A stretch of DNA of 47,330 nt, from assembly GCA_944323265.1 (NCBI GenBank), contig CALURX010000013.1, positions 1 to 47,330 on the forward strand, written 5' to 3'. The notes under the pieces were generated by a model. It was given only the letters and a program-made list of their open reading frames with translations. It was not told where the DNA came from and ran no database searches. Positions 40,333 through 47,330 of this stretch are shown here, in pieces (position 1 is the stretch's first letter; each line of letters starts with the position of its first letter). The position numbers were made by a program, and so were the translations under genes. Source of the stretch: Candidatus Gastranaerophilales bacterium (GTDB taxonomy: Bacteria > Cyanobacteriota > Vampirovibrionia > Gastranaerophilales > Gastranaerophilaceae).

Positions 40333-40845
40333 CTATTCTAAATCCAAACTCTTAATATGGTACTTGTCATCAATATTACACCAATCTTTCTCATAAATCC
40401 CATTTTTTACAAACTTATTAAAAGATGAAAACTTCCAATCCTTTGGAGCAATTCCATAATGTTTGACAGAATTATAATGAATATAGTCGATATGTCTATA
40501 TAAATCTTCTTCTGTTATTATTGTATGCTCCCAATATCTCCTTTGCCAAATATCGGATTCTCTGTTATTGTTTTTTAAATGGTCAATTCCTGATATTTTT
40601 GTAAATGTTCTTTTTATGTTACCAATGATTTTAGGATATGCATTTATATCTTGAGGTTTAATAATTGTGTGGAAATGGTCTTTATTAATTATTATTGCAA
40701 TAATATCAAATGAATATTTTTGTTTTGTCAATTTAAAGGCCGTTTTCAAATATTCAATATTGTCTATAAGAATTTGTTTTCTGTTTTTCGTGACAACAGT
40801 AATAAAGATTAAAGAATTTGGAATAAATAATCTTTTGTAATTCAT
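40333..40845 (-). CDS. REP-associated tyrosine transposase (Y1/IS200-like HUH)
   Basis: This 170-residue protein of the TnpA_REP type has an N-terminal beta-strand LIFITVVTKNRK, the HUH metal motif in NKDHFHTIIKP near residue 57, and the nucleophilic Tyr in the helix HIDYIHYNSVKHYG near 135. RRYWEHTI near 116 is the family's W-x-R-R/W-E-H signature. Members nick single-stranded REP DNA at the hairpin foot. Unlike IS200 enzymes, RAYTs are usually single-copy residents. All catalytic landmarks look intact. Minus strand, monocistronic, no strong ribosome-binding site seen. Confidence 0.9.
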   Translation of the reverse strand: MNYKRLFIPNSLIFITVVTKNRKQILIDNIEYLKTAFKLTKQKYSFDIIAIIINKDHFHTIIKPQDINAYPKIIGNIKRTFTKISGIDHLKNNNRESDIWQRRYWEHTIITEEDLYRHIDYIHYNSVKHYGIAPKDWKFSSFNKFVKNGIYEKDWCNIDDKYHIKSLDLE

Positions 40846-40875
40846 TCTTATATTTTATAACATTTTAATATTTTT

Positions 40876-40896
40876 GTCAGGCAATGCCTGACCTAC
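40876..40896 (-). repeat. REP palindrome at the right end of the RAYT unit
   Basis: Reverse complement of the left REP: arms GTCAGGC/GCCTGAC, loop AAT, then CTAC (GTAG on the minus strand). It lies upstream of the transposase start, so the two REPs flank the gene in inverted orientation. Confidence 0.88.
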
Positions 40897-41120
40897 AGAT
40901 TCTTTATAGTAAGCGTTAGTTAAGTAAAACTTTATACAATTAATTTCTTATCTTGTTCATTTTCTCTTTTTTTTAGCAGCCTGACAACAGATGTATTGGC
41001 TTTTAATAGCAGGTGTCAGTCAAGTAAAATTTTCTTGCATGAAATCTTTTTGTGATATGATATGTATATAAAGCGATTATTGCTAAGTTATGATGTGTAT
41101 TTGTGTTATAGGAGTATATC
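40897..41120. other. Upstream region of malQ with a 100-bp-spaced direct repeat
   Basis: No gene is seen. GTTAGTTAAGTAAAACTTT (40915-40933) recurs as GTCAGTCAAGTAAAATTTT (41015-41033), 16 of 19 identical with only C/T changes, exactly 100 bp apart. TTGCAT (41035-41040) and TGATAT 17 bases later are a possible malQ promoter. AGGAG precedes the malQ ATG. Confidence 0.45.
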
Positions 41121-43040
41121 ATGAGAATATCTAAAATCGACACCAGCCCCTCTTTTACGCGTAAACCAGCCGGAAAAGAAATGCAAGTTTACACAAAATC
41201 GCTCAATCAGGGCTTGGAATTGCTTGGCAAAAAAGTCGATTTGATTCTCCATAACTCATCAGCTCCCGCAGTAAAGAGCGAAAACACAGGGATTGGCTCT
41301 CTGTTTTCAAGAACAACAGCAACAAAACTTTTTCCGTTCTTAAAAGAGCATGCAATATCAGGAGTTCAGCAGGAACCTAACGGTTTGAGACAGGTTTTTG
41401 ACAACTCTCCTTATGCTCCGGAATCCAATGCAAGAAATATTTTCATGATTCCGCTCGAAAAACTCGCATCAGACGAGTACGGAAATATTCTATCAAAAGA
41501 AACATTCAGTAAAATAGTAGCAAACAATCCAAAATCTGATGAGGTTATTTACCCCTATGTAAGAAGAAGTTATGAAACCGCTCTAAGAGAAGCGTTTGAA
41601 AACGCAAAAAAAAATGACGGCTTATGGAGTGATTTTGAAAAATTTAAGGAAGAAAATGGAAAAAATTATGAAAAAGGAGCCCTTTTCAGATTAATTAACC
41701 ATCTAAAAGGAAGCGATAATGGGATTGTCTGGGGAAACAGTGACCTTTCAGAAAAGGATATAGAGGCAATAAGAGAAAACGCAAACTGGCAGCATTGGGA
41801 AGGAATCGACAGGAATCTGTATTCCCCCAAAAATGCAAAAGAGGCTGCAGCAGCCGAGGCAAGAATTGCAGAATTGAAATCAAAATATCCTGATGAAATT
41901 GATTACTATCTTTTCCAACAAATGTTGATTGATAAAGAGATAAAAAAATCGCACAAATTAAGTCAGGAAACCGGAATAAAAATTACGGGTGATTCACCTG
42001 TTGCGGCTCCTGCCGTAGAAGAATGGGCAAATCAGCATCTTTTCCTTAAAGACGCGGCAATAGGATGCCCTCCTGATTACTTTGCAAAAAACGGACAGAG
42101 ATGGGGATTCAAATACTATAACCCTAAAGAAATATTTAACCAGGACGGCTCGCTCGGCAGAGCAGGTGAAGCACTCAAAAAACGATACGAAGAGTATTTT
42201 GCAAGCTGCCCGGGCGGAGTGAGAATAGACCATATAATAGGTTTGATTGATCCATTTATTTATTCAACAACCAGCCCCAAAATGACCGCATCAAATTCCG
42301 GACGAATTTATTCTGTATTTACAGGCGAATTCAAAAAGAAAAACGATGATGAGTATGCAAATATTCTGACAAAAATAATAATTCCTGCTGCGGAAAAGTA
42401 CGGCCTTGATAAATCCGCAATCATCTGCGAAGACCTCGGAGACCGTAATATTCCGACAGAAAGAGTTATGAAAAAACTCAAACTTTCAGGAATTACCATG
42501 ACCCAGTTTGACCACAGAAGCGCAAAAGCTCCGGAACAGAATACAATAATGATCGGCTCGCACGATAACCCTTCATTTTTGGAATTTATTGAAGATTTGT
42601 TTAACTTCAACGGTGACAAGGATAAAAAATCCCGCTTTATGAGAAAAACAAAACTTCTTGCGGAAGATACAGCGCCGCAAGGTATTTCAAAAGAGGAAAA
42701 GAAAAAATATCTTGATGAAATAAGAAACGACAAAGCCAAATTCCTTATGGCAAGTTTTACAGAGCTTTTCACAAGCCCTGCAAGACGGATTCAAATATTC
42801 TTCTCAGATTTCTGGGGTACCGGAAAAACTTATAACCGTCCGGGGACAATCAATGGAAACTGGGCAACGAGACTCGGTGAAAATTTTGAAGCTGATTACT
42901 ACAAAGCAGCCGCGGAAGGTAAGGCACCGAATATGCCGGAGGTTATCGCCGCAGCACTAAGAAACCGCGGGCTCGACAAGGAAAATCCTGAGCTTATGAA
43001 AGAGTTGGATGAATCCGCAAAAATAATTGCAACAGCTTAG
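41121..43040 (+). CDS. malQ: 4-alpha-glucanotransferase (GH77)
   Basis: The enzyme (639 residues) transfers maltodextrin segments between glucans in glycogen and maltooligosaccharide metabolism. GH77 landmarks in order: GDSPVAAP near 290, CPPDYF...GQRWG near 310-325, the nucleophile Asp in RIDHIIG near 368, acid/base Glu in CEDLGD near 436, and transition-state Asp in SHDNPSFLEF near 479. All three catalytic acids are present. The first 110 residues are extra compared with minimal MalQ and begin MRISKIDTSPSFTRK, a motif partly shared with the unknown protein at 45231. The ATG is set by AGGAG 9 bases upstream. The 3' end overlaps dapF by 4 bases, convergently. Confidence 0.9.
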   Translation: MRISKIDTSPSFTRKPAGKEMQVYTKSLNQGLELLGKKVDLILHNSSAPAVKSENTGIGSLFSRTTATKLFPFLKEHAISGVQQEPNGLRQVFDNSPYAPESNARNIFMIPLEKLASDEYGNILSKETFSKIVANNPKSDEVIYPYVRRSYETALREAFENAKKNDGLWSDFEKFKEENGKNYEKGALFRLINHLKGSDNGIVWGNSDLSEKDIEAIRENANWQHWEGIDRNLYSPKNAKEAAAAEARIAELKSKYPDEIDYYLFQQMLIDKEIKKSHKLSQETGIKITGDSPVAAPAVEEWANQHLFLKDAAIGCPPDYFAKNGQRWGFKYYNPKEIFNQDGSLGRAGEALKKRYEEYFASCPGGVRIDHIIGLIDPFIYSTTSPKMTASNSGRIYSVFTGEFKKKNDDEYANILTKIIIPAAEKYGLDKSAIICEDLGDRNIPTERVMKKLKLSGITMTQFDHRSAKAPEQNTIMIGSHDNPSFLEFIEDLFNFNGDKDKKSRFMRKTKLLAEDTAPQGISKEEKKKYLDEIRNDKAKFLMASFTELFTSPARRIQIFFSDFWGTGKTYNRPGTINGNWATRLGENFEADYYKAAAEGKAPNMPEVIAAALRNRGLDKENPELMKELDESAKIIATA

Positions 43041-43882
43041 GATAATTCAGCGGTATAAACGTATTCAGCAGGGCCTGTAAGAAAAACATCACCCTCCGGC
43101 TTAGATGGAGTGCCGTTCCATACTACATTAACCTGCCCTCCCGGGAGCAAAACGTCTACGCAATTTTCAATAAAGCCGTTCAAAACTCCTGCAACAACGG
43201 ACGCACAAGCCCCTGTTCCACAGGCAAGTGTAATTCCGCACCCACGCTCCCAAACTGCAAGTTCTATTTTTTTGTATGATTTGATTTTTACAAACTCTAC
43301 ATTAGTTTTCTCAGGAAACTCCGCCCCTGTTTCAATAATAGGCCCATACTCTTTTGCAAACTCCATAACATCATCTTCCGGAGCAACAAAGATAACAAAA
43401 TGAGGATTTCCCATTGATACTGCGTTTCCTTCAAAAATCATATTTTTCACTGAAATCTTATAATTCAGATTATGGTTTGGAAGAAAAGGGATTCTATCTG
43501 TTTCCAAAATCGGCTTAGACATATTCACTCTTACGGTTCCATCATCAAGAATTTGGGGCTTCATAATCCCTGCAAGAGTTTTTACCGTAAATTCTTTTTC
43601 TTTCACCAAACCCTTATCGTATACATACTTTGCAAAACATCTCATGCCGTTTCCGCACATTTGGGCGGTTGAGCCGTCAGAATTATAGAAAAACCAGCCG
43701 ATATCAGCGTCTTGAGTATTAATATTCGGGATAATAAGTCCATCAGCACCTACACCGAAATGCCTGTCACAAAGTTTTTTAGCTGCTTTATCAAGCGGAA
43801 AATTCATTTTCTCAAACTCTTCGTAGTCCATCAAAACAAAATCATTTCCGCACCCTTGCATCTTTGTAACTTTGATACCCAT
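43037..43882 (-). CDS. dapF: Diaminopimelate epimerase
   Basis: With 281 residues the enzyme interconverts LL- and meso-diaminopimelate for lysine and peptidoglycan. The two active-site Cys are seen in MCGNGMRCFAKY (near 75) and ACGTGACAS (near 224), with the substrate-binding GCGNDF at the start and NPHFVIF near 157. The stop overlaps malQ by 4 bases on the opposite strand. It is divergent from hisS with a 100-bp gap. Presence fits a diderm with DAP-type peptidoglycan. Length is normal. Confidence 0.95.
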   Translation of the reverse strand: MGIKVTKMQGCGNDFVLMDYEEFEKMNFPLDKAAKKLCDRHFGVGADGLIIPNINTQDADIGWFFYNSDGSTAQMCGNGMRCFAKYVYDKGLVKEKEFTVKTLAGIMKPQILDDGTVRVNMSKPILETDRIPFLPNHNLNYKISVKNMIFEGNAVSMGNPHFVIFVAPEDDVMEFAKEYGPIIETGAEFPEKTNVEFVKIKSYKKIELAVWERGCGITLACGTGACASVVAGVLNGFIENCVDVLLPGGQVNVVWNGTPSKPEGDVFLTGPAEYVYTAELS

Positions 43883-43982
43883 TTTTGCGCCTTTCTCATT
43901 ATTAATACTTTAAACAAAATCAAGCCGGTTGCTACCTATGCCTTTTGTTGTACAATTATAAGTATATAAAGGAATTGGAAAA

Positions 43983-45218
43983 ATGGCAATAATACGAGTA
44001 CAAAAAGGAACAAAAGATATACTGCCTTGTGATATGCCTGTATGGCATTTTATGGAAGACAAGGCAAGAGAAATTTTCACATCATACGGTGCAAAAGAAA
44101 TCAGAACACCGATTTTTGAAGCAACAGAACTTTTCGCACGCGGTGTCGGCGATACAACCGATATCGTTAATAAAGAAATGTACACATTTGAAAAAAGCGA
44201 ACGTTCTTTAACCCTTAGGCCTGAAAACACGGCAGGTGTTGTACGTTCCTTTATAGAAAACGGCATGCACAGATTATCTGCGCCGGTAAAACTCTGGTAC
44301 AAAGGACCTATGTTCAGATATGAACGTCCGCAGGCAGGCAGACAAAGACAGTTTCATCAGGTCGGTGTGGAAGTTTTCGGAATAAAACAGGCAGCTGCAG
44401 ATGCGGAAGTTATCCTAATGGCGGTCAATTATCTAAAAGCTTTAGGGTTAAATGATTTGAGTGTAGAATTAAATTCTCTCGGCTGTCCCGAGTGCAGAGA
44501 AGTTTTTAAGACAAAACTCAAAGAAGTAATTAAGCCATATTTGCCGCAGCTTTGTCCTGATTGTCAGGCAAGGTATGAAAAAAATCCTTTAAGACTTCTT
44601 GACTGTAAGGTAGAGGAGTGTAAAGAAATATACGCCAAACCGGAAATTCAAGCAGTTATTCAGTCTGATTTTATTTGCGAAAATTGCGCAAATCATTTTA
44701 ACGAACTTAAATGTTATTTGAATGCGCTGAATATAAATTATTCAATTAATAAACTTCTTGTAAGAGGGCTTGATTATTATAATAGGACTGTTTTTGAGAT
44801 AAAATCAAACAACCTTGGCTCCCAAAACGCAGTATGCGGAGGCGGAAGGTATGATAGCCTTGTTAAAAATTTAGGCGGTGAAGATACTCCTGCAATAGGA
44901 TTTGCAATGGGTATGGAAAGACTTGCGTCACTTATCGGACAAAAGGAAGATGAAAGGACAACGGCTTTCGTTGTTTCCAACAATACTCTTGAAGCAATCA
45001 GGCTGACAGAAGAGCTTCGGGCTGATGGGATTTCTGCAGAATTTGATTTAACAAACAAAAAATTCGTTAAACAGCTTGAAAAAGCCTCTAAAGTTGCAAA
45101 ATTTGCATTAATTTTAGGCGAAGATGAGATTGCAGCCGGCAAAGTTACCGTAAAAAATCTTGATACGTCAGAACAGAAAACTGTTTCAAGAGAGGAAGCA
45201 AAAAAATTTTTTACGTAA
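43983..45218 (+). CDS. hisS: Histidine--tRNA ligase
   Basis: The class II aminoacyl-tRNA synthetase (411 residues) begins VQKGTKDILPCDMPVW and has motif 2 KLWYKGPMFRYERPQAGRQRQFHQ near 100, the HisRS-specific LVRGLDYYNRTVFE near 258 and motif 3 GFAMGMERL near 305, then the anticodon-binding domain. AAGGAA lies 8 bases before the ATG. A promoter-like TTGCTA-N16-TACAAT lies in the gap to dapF. The unknown gene at 45231 starts 12 bases after the stop and probably shares the transcript. Confidence 0.95.
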   Translation: MAIIRVQKGTKDILPCDMPVWHFMEDKAREIFTSYGAKEIRTPIFEATELFARGVGDTTDIVNKEMYTFEKSERSLTLRPENTAGVVRSFIENGMHRLSAPVKLWYKGPMFRYERPQAGRQRQFHQVGVEVFGIKQAAADAEVILMAVNYLKALGLNDLSVELNSLGCPECREVFKTKLKEVIKPYLPQLCPDCQARYEKNPLRLLDCKVEECKEIYAKPEIQAVIQSDFICENCANHFNELKCYLNALNINYSINKLLVRGLDYYNRTVFEIKSNNLGSQNAVCGGGRYDSLVKNLGGEDTPAIGFAMGMERLASLIGQKEDERTTAFVVSNNTLEAIRLTEELRADGISAEFDLTNKKFVKQLEKASKVAKFALILGEDEIAAGKVTVKNLDTSEQKTVSREEAKKFFT

Positions 45219-45230
45219 CTTATATAGAGT

Positions 45231-46028
45231 ATGAGAATTACAAATAATAATTATACCCCTAATTTTTATGCTAACCTAAAATCTCCCAAGCTCAAATTCA
45301 AGCAGGATGATTTTTTCGTACGGATCCGCGGCTACGGAAAAAATAGAGAATGGGCAAATGAAGTAAAAATGACGGCAGACACGGCCGTTAATCTTATCCG
45401 TAAAGACACAAGCGCCGAAAATGTTCTAAAAATCATATCTGTCGGGCTTAAAAATGCAAACAGCAAGATTTTAAATACTCTAAAGAGGCAGTACACCGGT
45501 ATTCTAAGAACGGAACGACCGCATTGGAAAAGTATGCAGTGTGAGACGATGACACCGTATAATTGCGTGCCATATAAAAGCTACGAAGCCAGGTTTGATG
45601 CAGTTGAGAAAAAACCGCTTGTGAATCCATTTGCGGACAAGCACATATTGGCGACGACAGTAGAAGATAAAGCGCTCTTGCACGGTGAAGTTGCCGGCAT
45701 CAATCCTGCACTTGATTACATATTCAAAAAGTATGGAGAAATATTTCCGAAATACAATCATCAGGATGTAAAGCCTGAAAATATGGAAGAGATTAATTCT
45801 ACAATCGCCGAAATACGCTGGGTTCTTGCGCATTCAACACCTTGGATGAGAGGAAGCGACGCCATTTCAAACGTATTTATGCGTGCGATGTACAAAGCAA
45901 TCGGAGTTAAGACTTATCCGCTTGCCAAGGGGGTTTCTCTTGATTTGGAAGCATATTGCACAGAGCTGAAAGATTATAAGAAAAAATTTCCGGCGTATTT
46001 TGAAAAACCACCGGAAATTATTGAGTAA
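45231..46028 (+). CDS. Hypothetical protein, lineage-style N-terminus
   Basis: I recognise no family in this 265-residue protein. It starts MRITNNNYTPNFYANLKS, similar in style to the malQ start (MRI, then a Pro-Ser/Asn-Phe). The middle is basic and helical; the most conserved-looking part is AEIRWVLAHSTPWMRGSDAISNVFMRAMY (about 197-225), where Trp, Arg, Gly and Ser may form a site, followed by a short C-terminal helix. There is no signal peptide or membrane helix. It follows hisS by 12 bases without a good Shine-Dalgarno sequence, so translation may be coupled or use the short TATATA-containing leader. Two 88-bp repeats begin 2 bases after its stop. Confidence 0.6.
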   Translation: MRITNNNYTPNFYANLKSPKLKFKQDDFFVRIRGYGKNREWANEVKMTADTAVNLIRKDTSAENVLKIISVGLKNANSKILNTLKRQYTGILRTERPHWKSMQCETMTPYNCVPYKSYEARFDAVEKKPLVNPFADKHILATTVEDKALLHGEVAGINPALDYIFKKYGEIFPKYNHQDVKPENMEEINSTIAEIRWVLAHSTPWMRGSDAISNVFMRAMYKAIGVKTYPLAKGVSLDLEAYCTELKDYKKKFPAYFEKPPEIIE

Positions 46029-46030
46029 CT

Positions 46031-46118
46031 TTTGATGTTTGAGCTTTGAGGCAGACTTGGGATTTTAATCCCAGCCGGTCGTCTTAACCAATGTCTGCCG
46101 ACCATATGACTACGTGCG
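46031..46118. repeat. Structured 88-bp repeat, copy 1
   Basis: It matches copy 2 at 83 of 88 positions. A 7-bp outer stem GGCAGAC/GTCTGCC (46050-46056 with 46093-46099) encloses hairpin TGGGAT-TTTA-ATCCCA (46058-46073) and a weaker hairpin around GGT/ACC (46077-46089), a three-way-junction shape with tRNA-like proportions but without canonical tRNA arms. It lies between convergent genes, 2 bases after a stop codon. Confidence 0.85.
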
Positions 46119-46136
46119 CCCTTTTATCACTTTGTG

Positions 46137-46224
46137 TTTGAAGTTTGAGCCTTGAGGCAGACTTGGGATTTTAATCCCAGCTGGTCGTCTTGACCAATGT
46201 CTGCCGACCATATAACTACGTGCG
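46137..46224. repeat. Structured 88-bp repeat, copy 2
   Basis: Tandem copy 106 bp downstream of copy 1. The outer stem (46156-46162 with 46199-46205) and first hairpin are identical. Two of the five differences improve the second hairpin to a 5-bp stem, TGGTC-GTCTT-GACCA (46182-46196). It ends 5 bases before the stop codon of the convergent SLH gene. Confidence 0.85.
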
Positions 46225-46229
46225 TAGCA

Positions 46230-47330
46230 CTATTCGTAGATGTAGCCGTTTGTCAGGTCAATCTTCAATGGTCCAAGCAGCCTGATATTAACAATCTGAT
46301 CCGGCATTGTTAACACCTTGTCGCCTTTGAATACTTTTCTGAACCATCTCATAAACGCATTCTTTTGCTCGGAATCAAGAGTTGCAACACCGTAAAGCAT
46401 TACAGCCTGGTCATTTGGAGTTACGAGAAGTTCATTTTTAATAATAACTTCACCGTTTTGTTTGAATAATTTCGCACGCTGTACGTGTTTTACCTGACCT
46501 TTAAGGTCGCTGCCTTCTGAAATCAAAAGATATTTTTCTTTAGTAACAATGTTCTTAGGAACTTTTGCTGTATAAATATCTGTTACGTTCGAAATCTGAG
46601 AACCAACAACTGTTTCCATTTTAATCGGGAAAATAGCTCCGGCAGGAATAATACCGATAGAGCCTTGAACTCTTACGTTATCAACGATATATCCTTCTGC
46701 AGTTCTTTTTTGCATGCTCTCAGCAAGCTTAGCATTCGGATTAAGTTTAGCTTCCTGCATCATCTTGTAAAGAATAGCCGCAACTTCTGCTCTGTTAGCC
46801 GGTCTGTCAGCTTCAAGTTTTCCTTCATTACCCGGCATTACAATAACCATATCAAGAATTTGAGCTTTACCTGCAGCAATCAAGAACCATGCCGGGCAGA
46901 GTTCGTAATCTTCATAGCTTTTTGCAAGAATATCTCTTGCTTTCTGTTCGCTGATTTGCTGTGTTGTAAGAGCATTAACCGCAATAGAAATAGCTTCTGC
47001 TCTTGTAACGGAATCATAAGGTCTGAATTGCTGTTCTTTAGCATCAGGAATCAAATCAAAATAAACAGCCTTCTGTATAATATTGTATGCCCAAAAATCA
47101 GGCTTTACATCAGAGAAATGTATTTCCTGAGTAACGCTGGCATCTTCCTGTCCTAAGGCCTTAATTGCCATAGACGCAAATTCTGCACGTGTTACAGGGA
47201 TATCTGGCTTGTAAGTTCCGTCAGGATACCCAACAACAACACCAACTTCTGTTAAAAACTTAATCGGCTGATAAGCCCAGTGGCTTTCTTCCATATCAGT
47301 ATAAAAAGCATTTGCAGGGTTATTAAGCAT
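46230..47330 (-). CDS. S-layer-homology domain protein (N-terminus beyond the right edge)
   Basis: At least 366 residues; the frame is open to the last base, so the start may lie outside although a Met falls at the edge. Three SLH domains are visible: about 10-55 (HWAYQPIKFL...GYPDGTYKPDIPVTRAEFASM), 70-115 (FWAYNIIQKAV...FRPYDSVTRAEAISI) and 135-190 (...RPANRAEVAAIL). The C-terminal half (about 200-366) is beta-rich with no motif I know. In cyanobacterial-type envelopes SLH domains bind pyruvylated or similar secondary polymers and tether the outer membrane or S-layer. The protein ends close to the 88-bp repeats. No terminator with a T-run is seen besides the repeat hairpins. Confidence 0.88.
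   Translation of the reverse strand: MLNNPANAFYTDMEESHWAYQPIKFLTEVGVVVGYPDGTYKPDIPVTRAEFASMAIKALGQEDASVTQEIHFSDVKPDFWAYNIIQKAVYFDLIPDAKEQQFRPYDSVTRAEAISIAVNALTTQQISEQKARDILAKSYEDYELCPAWFLIAAGKAQILDMVIVMPGNEGKLEADRPANRAEVAAILYKMMQEAKLNPNAKLAESMQKRTAEGYIVDNVRVQGSIGIIPAGAIFPIKMETVVGSQISNVTDIYTAKVPKNIVTKEKYLLISEGSDLKGQVKHVQRAKLFKQNGEVIIKNELLVTPNDQAVMLYGVATLDSEQKNAFMRWFRKVFKGDKVLTMPDQIVNIRLLGPLKIDLTNGYIYE

Larger units (their letters stand above)
40307..40896 (-). mobile_element. RAYT unit: REP-associated tyrosine transposase gene between two inverted REPs
   Basis: The transposase gene is enclosed by two REP palindromes in opposite orientation, each starting with GTAG at its outer edge and running into an A5 or T5 run next to the gene. 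The whole is 590 bp. A third palindrome of the same type lies alone at 8350, as expected if this transposase spreads REPs. Confidence 0.85.

Noticed and set aside
40214..40396. Plus-strand 60-codon open frame
   Set aside because: It lies across the flavodoxin pseudogene, a REP and the transposase 3' end on the opposite strand, with no ribosome-binding site.
46050..46205. Two tRNA genes
   Set aside because: Only about 50 bases lie within the acceptor-like stem, no complete D, anticodon and T arm set fits, and the loops lack the TTC-A consensus on either strand.
1..47330. CRISPR array, rRNA, riboswitch or prophage
   Set aside because: No regularly spaced repeat series, rRNA-like stretch, recognisable riboswitch core or phage structural gene was seen on reading the window.

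Overview
The window is AT-rich and comes from a diderm (LPS-bearing) fermentative bacterium. The S-layer-homology protein, the MsbA-type exporter, glycogen enzymes (glgC, malQ), ADP-forming acetyl-CoA synthetase and short leaderless-looking transcripts suggest a gut member of the non-photosynthetic cyanobacterial sister lineage (Vampirovibrionia/Gastranaerophilales, 'Melainabacteria'). That placement rests on gene content and protein style; no marker gene was compared.

Layout. 1-8.3 kb: the 3' end of an acidic-repeat protein, an NrtR-like Nudix regulator with secG, a minus-strand run (TPR glycosyltransferase-like protein, YggT, methylthioadenosine phosphorylase, an unknown), a one-chain ADP-forming acyl-CoA synthetase, and a HepT/MntA toxin-antitoxin pair. 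8.3-15 kb: a Pro-rich envelope protein, a secreted M16 peptidase, surE, several small unknowns (one a zinc-ribbon gene with an apparent frameshift) and glgC. 15-18.3 kb: a GNAT-like protein, then two damaged genes: an aldo/keto reductase-ferredoxin membrane protein whose lipoprotein leader is one base out of frame, joined by an apparent deletion to the C-terminal half of larE.

18.4-35.4 kb holds the most interesting system. A 190-bp promoter-bearing segment is bounded by inverted repeats (24 bp perfect, 30/32 extended). It lies directly upstream of a short tyrosine-recombinase-like gene, which is the first gene of a tightly packed polysaccharide operon. The operon encodes CDP-glucose synthesis and conversion to a 3,6-dideoxy-4-ketosugar (rfbF, rfbG, rfbH), a YerE-like thiamine-diphosphate enzyme, an NAD-dependent epimerase/reductase, a module of HpcH/HpaI-type aldolase, short-chain dehydrogenase and dehydroquinate-synthase-like cyclase, a radical SAM protein, three GT2 glycosyltransferases, an acyltransferase and MsbA. 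The recombinase keeps its tyrosine and one arginine but has substitutions at three of the five canonical catalytic positions. The locus could be an invertible promoter switch or a recombinase turned DNA-binding regulator.

35.4-47.3 kb: an EamA transporter; a zinc/cadmium-type P1B ATPase and SmtB/ArsR repressor with mirror-image promoter-operators; an unknown barrel-like protein; an internally deleted flavodoxin-family pseudogene; a REP-associated transposase (RAYT) flanked by REP palindromes starting with GTAG (a third, solitary REP lies at 8.35 kb); malQ, dapF, hisS and a lineage-style unknown; a tandem pair of 88-bp structured repeats; and an SLH-domain protein running off the right edge.
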